From Paenactinomyces guangxiensis (GTDB lineage: Bacteria > Bacillota > Bacilli > Thermoactinomycetales > Thermoactinomycetaceae): a stretch of 64,000 nucleotides of DNA. The notes under the pieces are model-generated. The model saw only the letters and a list, made by a program, of their open reading frames with translations, made no database searches and was not told where the DNA came from. Of the stretch, positions 26,730 to 36,320 are shown piece by piece (position 1 is the stretch's first letter; the number at the start of each line of letters is the position of its first letter). The position numbers and the translations under genes are program-made. The stretch lies in NCBI RefSeq assembly GCF_016055185.1, contig NZ_JAECVR010000007.1, positions 113,508 to 177,507 of the forward strand, in the 5' to 3' direction.

Positions 26730-27332
26730 TTATGAAGGGGAATAGCGGTATTTTTCAACTATCAATGGTTGTAATTGTTTCCCTTCAATGGCGGAGAGAC
26801 AGGCAGCGGGGATCAGCTCCATTCGTGCCACCATTGATTTTGGCTTCTTCTCAGGGGCATCTTGACCAAAAGGCACAAAATAAATATCCTTGGCAGCAAG
26901 GAGCTTAGCTAGGTTTGCGGCATTAAGCCCCAGAGCATCATTGGTTGAGATGGCCAGTACAACAGGTCGATGGTTGCGCATTTGAGCTTTGGCCGCCATA
27001 AGGATCGGGCCGTCTGTGAGGGCATTTGCCAGGCGGGCTATTGTATTTCCCGTACAAGGAGCAATAACAAGGCAATCAAGCATTTTGGAGGGCCCTAAAG
27101 GTTCTGTTTCGGGAATGGTCATCAGTGGTGTTTCTCCTGTGATCTCCTTAATTTTTCTCTTCCAATCCTCCGCAGTGCCAAAACGGCTGTCTACCATTGC
27201 AACAGTATGGGAGATGATCGGTATCACACGCGCTCCCAACTCTGCCAGCCTCTTCATCTGTGGCAATACTTCATCATGGGTACAATGGGAGCCCGTCATC
27301 CCGAAGCCGATTGTCAGCCCATTAAAATTCAA
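26730..27332 (-). CDS. dpaB: Dipicolinate synthase subunit B
   Basis: The 200-aa flavoprotein-fold subunit (GFGMTGSHCTHDEVLPQMKR, PCTGNTIARLAN) works with DpaA to oxidise the dapA product to dipicolinate, the main small molecule of the spore core. It overlaps dpaA by 4 nt (ATGA). Its presence marks the organism as an endospore former. Confidence 0.92.
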   Translation of the reverse strand: MNFNGLTIGFGMTGSHCTHDEVLPQMKRLAELGARVIPIISHTVAMVDSRFGTAEDWKRKIKEITGETPLMTIPETEPLGPSKMLDCLVIAPCTGNTIARLANALTDGPILMAAKAQMRNHRPVVLAISTNDALGLNAANLAKLLAAKDIYFVPFGQDAPEKKPKSMVARMELIPAACLSAIEGKQLQPLIVEKYRYSPS

Positions 27333-28228
27333 CGGAAACTTCCCTCCCTTTGGATTGCATGCGTCATTAATTGAGTGATGGTCCGGCCCAAAATTCTGCC
27401 AGCTGTTTTTGGAGCCACAATCCCCGGCAGACTTGGGGCCAAAATCGCTTTAATCCCCCTCTTCTGGGCAAAAGCATAGTCAATCCCACCCGGTTTGGAG
27501 GCTAAATCGATAATAACCACATCATATGGCATTTGCGCGAGGATCGGGGCTGTTACAACAAGGGCAGGGATTGTGTTAAAAATGACATCGGCGTCCTGGA
27601 CCTGTTCTGATAACTCTGCGAGATCAAAAGATTCGACCCCCATCTCAAACGCCCTGGCGATATAATTGGAGCCACGTACGCCTACCCGCACCTTTGCTCC
27701 GATAGCATGAAGGGTACGCGCCAAAGACATTCCTACCCTTCCCAATCCTAATACGACACAGACAGAACCATGGAGGGTGATGTCAGTGTTTTGAATCGCC
27801 ATCATCAAGGCCCCTTCTACGGTAGGGATCGAATTGTAGATGGCCACATCGTCCCGGTCTAACAGCTCAATGATTCTTATTTCATGAGCCTTGCATAAGT
27901 TTTGCAAATATGATTTAGCCATCCCTGCAAATATAATACAATGTTTGGGCAGTGACTGAATGTGTTCCTCGGTCAAAACCAATTTTTTGGATGTAAATAC
28001 ACTGGCCACCTGTCCGTACTCATCCGTTCCGATAATCGGCAGGACAAGGATATCTGCTGTCTGTAGAACTTCCTGGTTCAACTCTTTCTGCGCCGCACCG
28101 CTAAAAGGACTTTGTAAGTTATCATATCCGATCAGGCTGACTTTGGCATTCATCTGAATGCAACTTTTAATCACTTCCAGTTGTCGGGCATCTCCACCGA
28201 GGAAGACTACATGCTTGCCTGTCAGCAT
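27329..28228 (-). CDS. dpaA: Dipicolinate synthase subunit A
   Basis: The 299-aa subunit carries a Rossmann NAD(P) site in VVLGLGRVGMSLA (middle of the protein) and an N-terminal FLGGDARQLE segment typical of DpaA. ATG 28228 follows GAAAGGGG; the upstream in-frame ATG at 28270 lacks a site. Expression would be in the mother cell late in sporulation by analogy; I could not find a convincing sigma-K promoter by eye. Confidence 0.92.
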   Translation of the reverse strand: MLTGKHVVFLGGDARQLEVIKSCIQMNAKVSLIGYDNLQSPFSGAAQKELNQEVLQTADILVLPIIGTDEYGQVASVFTSKKLVLTEEHIQSLPKHCIIFAGMAKSYLQNLCKAHEIRIIELLDRDDVAIYNSIPTVEGALMMAIQNTDITLHGSVCVVLGLGRVGMSLARTLHAIGAKVRVGVRGSNYIARAFEMGVESFDLAELSEQVQDADVIFNTIPALVVTAPILAQMPYDVVIIDLASKPGGIDYAFAQKRGIKAILAPSLPGIVAPKTAGRILGRTITQLMTHAIQREGSFR

Positions 28229-28351
28229 TTGCTTATGACCCCTTTCCCCGGAAGAATTACCGGTATACAAGATACGTACACTCTGTTAACCGTTCCTTGT
28301 TTGCATCATATGAAAGGGGTCGATATTCGGTTACCTTTGGAAATGCTCTCA

Positions 28352-28606
28352 TTAATCTTGATCAGAACCATGTTTAAATGCTGTATTCACAATAATCATC
28401 TCTGGTCCCACTTTTTTAATCATTTTCCATGATAATTCCACCTTATGCGTATTTTTTTTAAACCAAGAAGCACTTACAGGAATGAGGATCGATTCAATTT
28501 TTCCTGTATGGGGATGAAAAGTCAGATCTGCACGAGAAAAATTCCCCAGCTTTTCACCATTTACTAAATCAACGCATTCCTTTTCGGAAAACTCGCTCCA
28601 CCGCAC
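28352..28606 (-). CDS. ymxH: YlmC/YmxH-family PRC-barrel sporulation protein
   Basis: The 84-aa protein begins MRWSEFSEKECVDLVNGEKL and contains the G-x-L-x-DLTF-type PRC-barrel strands of the YlmC/YmxH family, found only in spore formers. Its biochemical role is unknown. It lies just ahead of dpaA, as in B. subtilis. Confidence 0.82.
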   Translation of the reverse strand: MRWSEFSEKECVDLVNGEKLGNFSRADLTFHPHTGKIESILIPVSASWFKKNTHKVELSWKMIKKVGPEMIIVNTAFKHGSDQD

Positions 28607-28669
28607 TATTTTCCACCTCTTTTCATCACGTTGCTATGAATGTATCTGAAATGAGGTCAAGTTATGACA

Positions 28670-28697
28670 AAAAAATCGCCCTCAACGGAAGGCGATG
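28670..28697 (-). terminator. Terminator of the dut/Spo0E-like genes
   Basis: ATCGCC and GGCGAT (28675-28680, 28691-28696) pair with extra inner pairs. On the minus strand a run of seven T follows. Confidence 0.8.
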
Positions 28698-28723
28698 GAA
28701 TCATCTCTTTTGCTTATTTGCAA

Positions 28724-28906
28724 TTATTGACGAAACTTTTCTTTCTCCTTCTGAATCTCCAGGATGAGGGCATCCAGCCTCCTGGATAACGGCAATACCC
28801 GGGAATCAGCGAGTCGAGAAGGTTCCCCATCGACTGATTGATAAAGCTTGGTTCTGAGTCGTTCCAACTCTTCTTCCAACCGTCTGATCCGAAGCATTTC
28901 AACCAT
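28724..28906 (-). CDS. Spo0E-like aspartyl-phosphate phosphatase
   Basis: The 60-aa protein is two predicted helices: LRIRRLEEELERLRTKLYQ and SRVLPLSRRLDALILE. The second contains the S-x-x-LD-x-LI signature of Spo0E-family phosphatases, which remove phosphate from Spo0A~P and delay sporulation. Length is typical for the family. ATG 28906 follows AGAGGTGGG at 5 nt. It lies 16 nt after dut and before a terminator. B. subtilis has no such gene at this locus. Confidence 0.72.
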   Translation of the reverse strand: MVEMLRIRRLEEELERLRTKLYQSVDGEPSRLADSRVLPLSRRLDALILEIQKEKEKFRQ

Positions 28907-28922
28907 GGAAACCCACCTCTTC

Positions 28923-29366
28923 CTATTTACCCGTATGTCCGAAACCACCTGAACCACGTGAAGTCTCATCCAGCTGCTCCACCACTTGTAACTGAACGTT
29001 GGGTACCTGCATAAATACTAACTGGGCAATACGATGTCCGCGTTCAACTGTGAAGGTTTCCTCTCCCAGGTTAAGGAGGATGATGCCAATTTCTCCACGA
29101 TAATCAGCATCAATCGTACCCGGGCTGTTCAACACGGAAATACCATGCTTAAATGCGAGGCCACTTCGCGGGCGGACCTGGGCCTCCAGTCCATGAGGCA
29201 TGGAAATGGCAATGCCAGTAGGAATCATCTTCCATTTTCCCGGCTGAATGTGTACAGATTCGGATACTGCAGCATGAAGATCAAATCCACTGGAACCGGA
29301 AGACATTTTAACAGGAAGAGGTATATCTTCGTTTCCTGGCAATTGAATAATTTGGATATTAAGCAA
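28923..29366 (-). CDS. dut: dUTP diphosphatase
   Basis: The 147-aa trimeric-type dUTPase hydrolyses dUTP to dUMP and keeps uracil out of DNA. Motifs in order are SSGFDLHA, RPRSGLA, the GTIDADYRG catalytic loop and the C-terminal RGSGGFGHTG arm. TTG 29366 is chosen for its GGGAGG site 7 nt upstream. The coding sequence overlaps the end of the M16 gene by 8 nt. Confidence 0.92.
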   Translation of the reverse strand: MLNIQIIQLPGNEDIPLPVKMSSGSSGFDLHAAVSESVHIQPGKWKMIPTGIAISMPHGLEAQVRPRSGLAFKHGISVLNSPGTIDADYRGEIGIILLNLGEETFTVERGHRIAQLVFMQVPNVQLQVVEQLDETSRGSGGFGHTGK

Positions 29367-30612
29367 GATTATTCCTCCCAAAAGTTGACGGTACTTTTCC
29401 TTCCGGGGAAATGATAGCTAAAGACATCGGTGACGAAAAGATCTCCCGGGCTAATATATTCACTTCATCAAGTGTAATTTCTTCTACACTTTCTATGATC
29501 TCATCCAGGGTCAGATGCCTTCCCAGCAATAGTTCGTTACGTCCTAAACGGCTCATGCGATTGTTGGTGCTTTCCAACCCGAGCATCAGGCTGCCCTTTA
29601 ATTGTTCTTTGGCTTTATTCAACTCAAACGGGGTCAGGCCATGTCGGATTACCTGCTCTAAGATGTTCTGAATGCACTCAAGCACTTCATTTTCTTGTCC
29701 GTGTGCCGTCCCGGCGTAAATCGCCAGCATTCCCGTTTCCCGATGGGCGGAATGATAGGAAAAAACAGAGTATGCAAGTCCGCGTTCTTCCCTGATCTCC
29801 TGAAACAACCGGGAACTCATATTGCCACCCAATACATTATTTAATAAAACCAAAGTATATATGCGCGGGTCACCGATGGACAAACCCGGCAGTCCCAGAC
29901 AAAGATGAGTTTGTTCTGTTGCCTTTTGCTTTAACTTGATCATCGGTGTAAATGTGGGTGATTCTTCTTTTACAGGGACAAACTCACCTTGATGACGGTA
30001 AAACGCTGATTCGATCTGGTCTAAGTAATCATCAGGCAAATTCCCTGCGATCGCGATCACTACATTATGCGGGTTATAATAACGCTCCTTATAGCGAAGC
30101 AAGTCCTCCCTGTTAAAACTCCTCACATTTTCCACACTGCCGAGCACCGGGTATGCCAGGGAATGAGCTCCCAGGGAAGCTTCGGACAACAAATCATGGA
30201 CTAAATCATCCGGGGTATCCTCCACCATCCGAATTTCCTCGATAATCACCTTTTTTTCTTTTTCAATCTCCTCTTCGGCAAATATAGATTCAAAGAACAT
30301 ATCTGCCAGAATTTCGAGGGAAAGAGGAAAATGCTGATCCAGTATTTTCGCATAATAACAGGTGATTTCTTTGGAGGTAAAGGCATTAACATGGCCGCCA
30401 ATTTCGTCAAACGCCTCTGCAAGCTGGCGGGCAGTGCGGGTTTTGGTTCCTTTAAACATCATATGTTCAATAAAATGGGAGATTCCATTATCGCGTAGGG
30501 TCTCATTTTCTGAACCTGTTCCGATCCAGATGCCAAGCGCGACTGATCGTACATAGGGAATTTGTTCAGCAACGATACGGATTCCATTTGGTAAAGAATG
30601 TTTAACAATCAC
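29359..30612 (-). CDS. mlpA: M16-family zinc metallopeptidase (YmxG/MlpA)
   Basis: The 417-aa protein has the HxxEH zinc site as ISHFIEHMMF (near residue 48) and the downstream Glu in IIEEIRMVED, so it should be catalytically active, unlike YmfF. The family processes peptides or signal sequences; B. subtilis MlpA sits in the same place before dut/ymxH. GTG 30612 follows AAGGAGG at 7 nt. Confidence 0.88.
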   Translation of the reverse strand: MIVKHSLPNGIRIVAEQIPYVRSVALGIWIGTGSENETLRDNGISHFIEHMMFKGTKTRTARQLAEAFDEIGGHVNAFTSKEITCYYAKILDQHFPLSLEILADMFFESIFAEEEIEKEKKVIIEEIRMVEDTPDDLVHDLLSEASLGAHSLAYPVLGSVENVRSFNREDLLRYKERYYNPHNVVIAIAGNLPDDYLDQIESAFYRHQGEFVPVKEESPTFTPMIKLKQKATEQTHLCLGLPGLSIGDPRIYTLVLLNNVLGGNMSSRLFQEIREERGLAYSVFSYHSAHRETGMLAIYAGTAHGQENEVLECIQNILEQVIRHGLTPFELNKAKEQLKGSLMLGLESTNNRMSRLGRNELLLGRHLTLDEIIESVEEITLDEVNILAREIFSSPMSLAIISPEGKVPSTFGRNNLA

Positions 30613-30683
30613 AAAATAGCCTCCTTATCAACGATCAAACGGCCTGTCAGAGCAATATCCCTACTATATCAAATCTGCTTGGC

Positions 30684-31661
30684 TCACTCAATCGTGTCCA
30701 ATCGTTTGGAAGAGAGGACATCGCCTACTGTTCCTAATTTTATTCCTTTTCTCTTGACCGTACGAATGATTTGAGGCAACGCTTTCACAGTCCGGTCTGT
30801 CGGATGTGTCAGGATTAAATGGCCAGGACCAATATTTTTCTCAATTCTGCTCACCATCATTTCCGGAGTTGATGATTTTCTCCAATCAACTGTATCGACG
30901 GTCCACAAGACCGTTTTCATTCTTTGCTCCTGAGCCGCTTCCAATACCTGACGACTAAAGTCTCCTGCCGGGGGAGCAAACCAACGGCTTTGAACATGAA
31001 GTGTATCTTGAATCAGTTTTTGTGTACGAGTAATTTCTCTGATGATGCGCTCGCGGGAAATTTGACTCATCAAAGGATGTGAATAAGCGTGGTTGCCAAT
31101 TTCATGGCCTGCCCGCAAAATTTTCTTTGCTTCCTCGGGATGTTTGGACAGCCACGAACCGTCGAGAAAAAAAGTAGCCTTCACTTTTTCTTTGGCTAAA
31201 ATATCCAGCATGGCCGGGAGATATTCTGTTCCCCAGGCAACGTTGACCATGATGGCAGCAGCCTTCTTTTGCTCATTGCCTCGGTAGATCGGTTGGGCTC
31301 CCAGATCATCCAATGATTTTTGCGGGGGAATCTCCCTGTAAACCCAGGCAATTTCATTTTTATTTTTTTGCTTTATCGTTTTCTCTACCGTCGCCTCCAC
31401 ATCTACTTTGCGGCCATTGAGTCCCGGAATCGCTTTCCATACCCGGTCAATCCTTGCATCAATCGGTTTTATGTATCGTTTTGCAGCTTCTTTTTTCACT
31501 TTTTCACGAATCAAACTGGCCTCGTCTGTTTGAAAAAAAGCGGGTACGGAGTTGTGTTCTTTTACGGATGTAACGTAAGAAGCAACTGGTGGAGATTGCA
31601 CAAGAAAGACAACAAATACGGCGGACAAAACGAGTCCGGCCACTCTCACAGGTAAAGTCAA
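30684..31661 (-). CDS. ylxY: Polysaccharide-deacetylase-like sporulation protein YlxY
   Basis: The 325-aa exported protein has an N-terminal hydrophobic anchor (residues 7-25) and a C-terminal NodB domain. In the first NodB motif the usual TFDDG is replaced by MVNVAWGTE, so both metal-binding Asp residues are missing. The HAYSHP pair is kept. This is characteristic of YlxY and suggests no deacetylase activity. It lies between pnp and the M16 gene as in B. subtilis. Confidence 0.85.
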   Translation of the reverse strand: MTLPVRVAGLVLSAVFVVFLVQSPPVASYVTSVKEHNSVPAFFQTDEASLIREKVKKEAAKRYIKPIDARIDRVWKAIPGLNGRKVDVEATVEKTIKQKNKNEIAWVYREIPPQKSLDDLGAQPIYRGNEQKKAAAIMVNVAWGTEYLPAMLDILAKEKVKATFFLDGSWLSKHPEEAKKILRAGHEIGNHAYSHPLMSQISRERIIREITRTQKLIQDTLHVQSRWFAPPAGDFSRQVLEAAQEQRMKTVLWTVDTVDWRKSSTPEMMVSRIEKNIGPGHLILTHPTDRTVKALPQIIRTVKRKGIKLGTVGDVLSSKRLDTIE

Positions 31662-31731
31662 GGCTTAACCACCTCCTGTTTGTAACTTATGCGCATGGAC
31701 AACTCCCTATTCTCTTCCGGTTAACAGGCAT

Positions 31732-31761
31732 AAAAAAAGAGGCAGATCGCTCTGACTCTTT
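31732..31761 (-). terminator. Terminator of pnp
   Basis: On the minus strand a stem (AAAGAG..CTCTTT with one mismatch and a CAGA/TCTG inner part) is followed by seven T. It is 20 nt below the pnp stop. Confidence 0.75.
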
Positions 31762-31781
31762 TGTTGTAAGCTGCTATGAAG

Positions 31782-33902
31782 TTATGAAGGCTTTTTTTGG
31801 TCCTTTGCTTCTTCCTTCAATACTGCTTTGCGCGAAAGATTGATGCGACCCTGATCATCAATCTCTGTGACTTTTACAAGGATGGAGTCACCGACGTTCA
31901 CTACATCAGTCACTTTGGCTACCCGATTCACATCTAATTGCGAAATATGAACCAGACCCTCTTTTCCGGCGAAGATTTCCACAAATGCCCCGTATTTTTC
32001 CACCCGTTTTACCGTTCCGAGATAAGTTTCACCTACAACAACCTCGCGTACCAGATCTTCAATGATTTTCTTCGCTTTCTCGTTTTGGGACTCATCCGGG
32101 GAAGCGATGTAGATCCGGCCGTCTTGTTCAATATCGATTTTCACGCCGGTTTCCTCAATAATTTTATTAATCACACGACCGCTCGGTCCGATCACATCCC
32201 TGATTTTATCAGGGTGAATTCGCATCGTAAGGATTTTTGGAGCATATGGTGAAAGTTGCTTCCGCGGTTCAGCAATAGCTGCTTCCATGTTGTCCAGAAT
32301 GGCCATACGTGCTTTTTTCGCCTGTTCGAGTGCTCTTTCCAGGATTTCACGATTAATCCCGTCAATTTTGATATCCATCTGCAGTGCAGTTACACCTTTT
32401 CGTGTTCCCGCTACTTTAAAATCCATATCCCCCAAATGATCTTCCATTCCCTGAATGTCGGTAAGAACCGTTACTTTGTCTCCCTCTTTCACAAGGCCCA
32501 TCGCAATTCCGGCCACTGGTGCCTTAATCGGCACACCAGCATGCATCAAAGCGAGCGTTGAGGCACAGATGCTTGCCTGCGAGGTAGAACCGTTAGACTC
32601 CAGTACCTCCGAGACAAGACGGATCGTATAGGGAAATTCGTCTTCAGAAGGGATGACCGGTTCCAACGCACGTTCACCTAACGCTCCGTGCCCAATTTCA
32701 CGACGACCGGGACCGCGTAATGGACGGGCTTCACCCACACTGAACGGAGGGAAGTTATAGTGGTGCATAAACCGTTTGGATTCTTCCAAATCCAGTCCGT
32801 CCAAAATTTGTACATCCCCCAGAGCTCCCAGTGTACAAACACTTAACACTTGAGTTTGTCCGCGTCTAAACAGTCCGGAACCGTGCGTGCGCGGTAAGAT
32901 ATCTACTTCACTGGATAAAGGACGAATCTCTTCCGTGCTCCGTCCGTCAGGGCGCTTCCCTTGCTCCAGGATCAAACGACGCACTTCTTCCTTCACAATC
33001 TTATCCAAAGTCATCTGGATATCTTTCTCTTTTTCCGGATAAACTACTTCTCCCAGTTCTTGAGCCAATTGCTCTGCAACCTGCGCTTTCACCTGATCAA
33101 TCGCATCCTGACGGGCATGTTTTTCCGCCACCTGGACAGCCTCGATTAAGCTTTCTGTAGCCAGTTCCCTCACACGGAGGTCTATGTCTCTGTCCACCTC
33201 ATACAATACCGTTTCCATCTCAGGCTGACCTGCTTTTGCGACCACTTCTTCCTGGAAAGCAACCATCTCTTTAATCACTTCGTGGCCAAAGAGAATCGCT
33301 TCAAGAACTGTCTCTTCGGGAATCTCATCCGATCCCGCTTCCACCATGTTAATGCCGTCTTTGGTGCCGGCGACAACCAGATGCAAATCTGATTTTTCCA
33401 TTTGCTCGACGGTAGGGTTGATAATAAATTGTCCGTCGACCCGCCCGACGATCACTCCGGCAATCGGCCCACGAAACGGGATGTCCGAAATCGAAAGTGC
33501 TGCAGAAGCGCCAATCATTGCCGCGACCTCGGTCGAGCAATCCTGGTCGACCGACATAACCGTGGTAACCACTTGCACTTCGTGACGAAAACCCTCGTCA
33601 AATAAAGGGCGAATGGGGCGGTCAATCAAACGGCTGGCCAAGATGGCCTTTTCACTGGGCCGTCCTTCTCTCTTAATAAACCCGCCAGGGATTTTTCCTA
33701 CCGCATACAATCGTTCCTCATAATTGACCGTCAGTGGAAAAAAGTCTGTATCCTTCGGTTCTTTGGATGCGACAGCTGTTGCAAGGACTGCGGTATCTCC
33801 ATAGCGAACCATCACAGAACCATTGGCAAGTCCTGCAAATTTTCCAACTTCCAAAGATAAACTCCGTCCTGCAAGTTCCGTTTCAAATATTGCTGATTCC
33901 AT
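31782..33902 (-). CDS. pnp: Polynucleotide phosphorylase
   Basis: The 706-aa enzyme degrades RNA 3' to 5' by phosphorolysis. It contains two RNase PH domains (N-terminal [20 protein letters not shown]; core [14 protein letters not shown]), a KH domain ([17 protein letters not shown], near 565) and a C-terminal S1 domain ([17 protein letters not shown]). ATG 33902 has AGGAGGA 12 nt upstream. It follows rpsO, as in most Firmicutes. Confidence 0.95.
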   Translation of the reverse strand: MESAIFETELAGRSLSLEVGKFAGLANGSVMVRYGDTAVLATAVASKEPKDTDFFPLTVNYEERLYAVGKIPGGFIKREGRPSEKAILASRLIDRPIRPLFDEGFRHEVQVVTTVMSVDQDCSTEVAAMIGASAALSISDIPFRGPIAGVIVGRVDGQFIINPTVEQMEKSDLHLVVAGTKDGINMVEAGSDEIPEETVLEAILFGHEVIKEMVAFQEEVVAKAGQPEMETVLYEVDRDIDLRVRELATESLIEAVQVAEKHARQDAIDQVKAQVAEQLAQELGEVVYPEKEKDIQMTLDKIVKEEVRRLILEQGKRPDGRSTEEIRPLSSEVDILPRTHGSGLFRRGQTQVLSVCTLGALGDVQILDGLDLEESKRFMHHYNFPPFSVGEARPLRGPGRREIGHGALGERALEPVIPSEDEFPYTIRLVSEVLESNGSTSQASICASTLALMHAGVPIKAPVAGIAMGLVKEGDKVTVLTDIQGMEDHLGDMDFKVAGTRKGVTALQMDIKIDGINREILERALEQAKKARMAILDNMEAAIAEPRKQLSPYAPKILTMRIHPDKIRDVIGPSGRVINKIIEETGVKIDIEQDGRIYIASPDESQNEKAKKIIEDLVREVVVGETYLGTVKRVEKYGAFVEIFAGKEGLVHISQLDVNRVAKVTDVVNVGDSILVKVTEIDDQGRINLSRKAVLKEEAKDQKKPS

Positions 33903-34003
33903 AATACAGTCATTTCCTCCTCTCAATCACGAACAACATTCATACTTCTTCATATGTACATTATGTTCCTTCTCACACTATTTTAAAAGGAAAAGAGTAC
34001 GTT

Positions 34004-34031
34004 AAAAGCGGGGTAAAGGCACCCCGCTTTT
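34004..34031 (-). terminator. Terminator after rpsO
   Basis: AAAAGCGGGGT and ACCCCGCTTTT form an 11-bp stem with a 6-nt loop three bases after the rpsO stop. The T-tract is short (four T), so some readthrough to pnp is likely. Confidence 0.8.
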
Positions 34032-34033
34032 GA

Positions 34034-34303
34034 TTACCGACGCAATCCAAGTTTTTGGATGAGCTGACGATAACGAGTAATGTCTTTATTTTTGAGGTAG
34101 TTCAGCAAGTTACGGCGTTGACCTACCATTTTCAAAAGACCACGGCGAGAATGGTGATCTTTCTTGTGATCTCTCAAATGAGTGTTTAATTCGTTAATGC
34201 GATGCGTCAGTATAGCAATTTGCACTTCCGGAGATCCAGTATCGCCTTCATGTGTTTTAAACTCAGCGATAATTTCTTTTTTACGCTCATTCGATAAAGC
34301 CAA
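34034..34303 (-). CDS. rpsO: 30S ribosomal protein S15
   Basis: The 89-aa protein has the family length and the signatures [12 protein letters not shown] and [17 protein letters not shown]. It binds 16S rRNA early in 30S assembly. TTG 34303 is decisive for length: AGGAGGT lies 8 nt before it and the product then matches B. subtilis S15 in size; a GTG three codons upstream is inside the ribosome site. Confidence 0.95.
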   Translation of the reverse strand: MALSNERKKEIIAEFKTHEGDTGSPEVQIAILTHRINELNTHLRDHKKDHHSRRGLLKMVGQRRNLLNYLKNKDITRYRQLIQKLGLRR

Positions 34304-34412
34304 TGTTGGCACCTCCTTTTACCTGAAACCCCATGACCCAGATGATCGCCGAGGCTATCGAACATCCGAGCCAAGGTTAGCTGACAGCAGCTACAATAAC
34401 TGCTACCGAACA

Positions 34413-34441
34413 AGTATAACACAAATAAAAGAAAGAGTAAA
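34413..34441 (-). promoter_or_regulatory. Promoter of rpsO
   Basis: TTTACT (34441-34436) and TATACT (34418-34413) are separated by exactly 17 bp. The transcript would have a leader of about 100 nt rich in GC pairs (34310-34405), a plausible S15 autoregulatory region, but I could not fold it reliably. Confidence 0.65.
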
Positions 34442-34460
34442 ATAAATGCACACAAGCACA

Positions 34461-35402
34461 TTACTCAACAGAGGTTGCCAGCCATTCCTCTGCCAGCTTT
34501 TTGTCCGAACGGATCTGGTCGATCAAAGCATCAACGGAAGGAAATTTCTTTTCGTCACGGATAAAATGAAGAAACTCAACCCTTAACACTTGTCCATACA
34601 GATCAACTTCACGGTCAAACAGATGGACCTCCAGCCTCTCCCGGGGGGTGGGGTCTGAAAAAGTGGGACGGACTCCGATATTCATAATTCCTGTTGCCTG
34701 ATTCTCACCATATTGAACTTTTACAACATAGACCCCGCGACGTGGAGTCAAAAAAGGCTGTTCTAGAGCCAGATTAGCTGTTGGGAATCCAAGCAGACGT
34801 CCGCGCCTGTCACCGGGTACAACTTTCCCTTCAATTAGATAATTTCTGCCTAAAATCTGTGCTGCGGCTTCCATTTCCCCTTGAGCCAGGGCCTGGCGCA
34901 AACGCGTACTGCTGACAACAATCCCCCCGGCCTCAATGGGATCAACCACCCGCGCAACATAAATCCCTTTTCCCAATCTTTCAAGGTCAGATGCTTTTCC
35001 TGAAGCCTCACGCCCAAAGGTAAAGTTATAGCCAACGGTTACCCCTTTCACACCAAGGGGAACAAGTACTTTATGTACAAATTCTTCTTGGGAGAGGGCG
35101 GCAAAAGTAAGATCAAACTTGATCACGTACGTACACTCTACCCCCGATTTGGCAAATTGCCTCAATTTTTCGGGGAGAGGGGTTAAATAACGGGTAATGT
35201 TCGCATGTCCCAATACTTCCCGCGGATGAGGGTAAAATGTCATCACTGCAGGAATGGCATCCATCTCTTTTGCTACTGCTTTCGCTTCAGCAATCACTGC
35301 CTGGTGACCGCGATGAACTCCGTCAAAATAACCGATTGCCAGAGAAATATGCTGCTCCGGTTCACATTGATCGAAGGGGTATGTCAAAAATTTGGTTTGC
35401 AT
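34461..35402 (-). CDS. ribF: Bifunctional riboflavin kinase / FAD synthetase
   Basis: The 313-aa protein makes FMN and then FAD. The N-terminal adenylyltransferase domain has GYFDGVHRGHQ (residues about 24-34) and the C-terminal kinase has GRLLGFPTANL and the PxxGVYVV strand. It is the last gene of the rimP-infB operon, starting directly at the truB stop. Confidence 0.93.
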   Translation of the reverse strand: MQTKFLTYPFDQCEPEQHISLAIGYFDGVHRGHQAVIAEAKAVAKEMDAIPAVMTFYPHPREVLGHANITRYLTPLPEKLRQFAKSGVECTYVIKFDLTFAALSQEEFVHKVLVPLGVKGVTVGYNFTFGREASGKASDLERLGKGIYVARVVDPIEAGGIVVSSTRLRQALAQGEMEAAAQILGRNYLIEGKVVPGDRRGRLLGFPTANLALEQPFLTPRRGVYVVKVQYGENQATGIMNIGVRPTFSDPTPRERLEVHLFDREVDLYGQVLRVEFLHFIRDEKKFPSVDALIDQIRSDKKLAEEWLATSVE

Positions 35403-36320
35403 TTAACTTTCCACATCCCGAAACACTTTTTCCGGCTTGGCCAATCCTTCTTGCCCCAAGCGGTATAAGGCACAAAAAGATCCTGTTTCTGAGTAGACAC
35501 GAAGCAAAGTTCCCTCTTTGTACAAAGACAGAGGCCCATTTTCTAGACGAAGAGGCCAACCGTCGAGTACCCGTGCTGCATCCTCGACACTTACAATCAG
35601 GCTTGGAAACTGGCCCAACACTTCATCGAGTGCTGTCAGGACATCCACCCAAGCCTGTTGTTCCGAAACTTGCTGTAATTCATCCAATGTATAGCAATCG
35701 TCCAAATGGAAGGGGCCGCTCTCCGTCCTGGTCAGGGAGCACATATGGGCAGGAACACCAAGAGCTTGTCCGATATCCACACAGAGCGTTCGGATATATG
35801 TTCCTTTGGAGCAAATAACATCGAAGTGAACAACCGGATATTCTCCTGGTGTGAAGCCGGTACAGATCAGCTGATAAATCGTCACTTTCCGGGAAGGACG
35901 TTCAACCTCATGTCCGCTTCGCGCCAAATCATACAAGCGGCGGCCTTGTACTTTCACCGCAGAATACATCGGTGGTATTTGCTTAATTTCACCGTGAAAC
36001 TGTCCAAAAACTTTTTCGACAGTTGGTAAATCTATATTTGATACAACAGCCTTTTCTAAAACCGTTCCAGTTTGATCCTGGGTATCTGTTGAAATCCCGA
36101 GCATAAAGGAACCACTGTATCGCTTCGGCATCTCCTGGATATATTCCACCAATCTTGTCGCCTGTCCCAGACAAACCGGGAGCACTCCCTCTACCTCGGG
36201 ATCAAGCGTACCTGTATGCCCTACTTTCTTTTGCCCGGCAAGGCGGCGAACACGGGCCACGATATCGTGCGAAGTATATCCTTTAGGTTTATAAACAGGG
36301 ATGATTCCATGGATCGTCAC
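35403..36320 (-). CDS. truB: tRNA pseudouridine(55) synthase
   Basis: The 305-aa enzyme makes pseudouridine 55 in the T arm of tRNAs. The catalytic Asp40 lies in GHTGTLDPEVEG, and GYTSHDIVARVR precedes it. It overlaps nrnA by 4 nt (ATGA) and abuts ribF (stop then ATG), so all three are coupled. Confidence 0.94.
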   Translation of the reverse strand: MTIHGIIPVYKPKGYTSHDIVARVRRLAGQKKVGHTGTLDPEVEGVLPVCLGQATRLVEYIQEMPKRYSGSFMLGISTDTQDQTGTVLEKAVVSNIDLPTVEKVFGQFHGEIKQIPPMYSAVKVQGRRLYDLARSGHEVERPSRKVTIYQLICTGFTPGEYPVVHFDVICSKGTYIRTLCVDIGQALGVPAHMCSLTRTESGPFHLDDCYTLDELQQVSEQQAWVDVLTALDEVLGQFPSLIVSVEDAARVLDGWPLRLENGPLSLYKEGTLLRVYSETGSFCALYRLGQEGLAKPEKVFRDVES

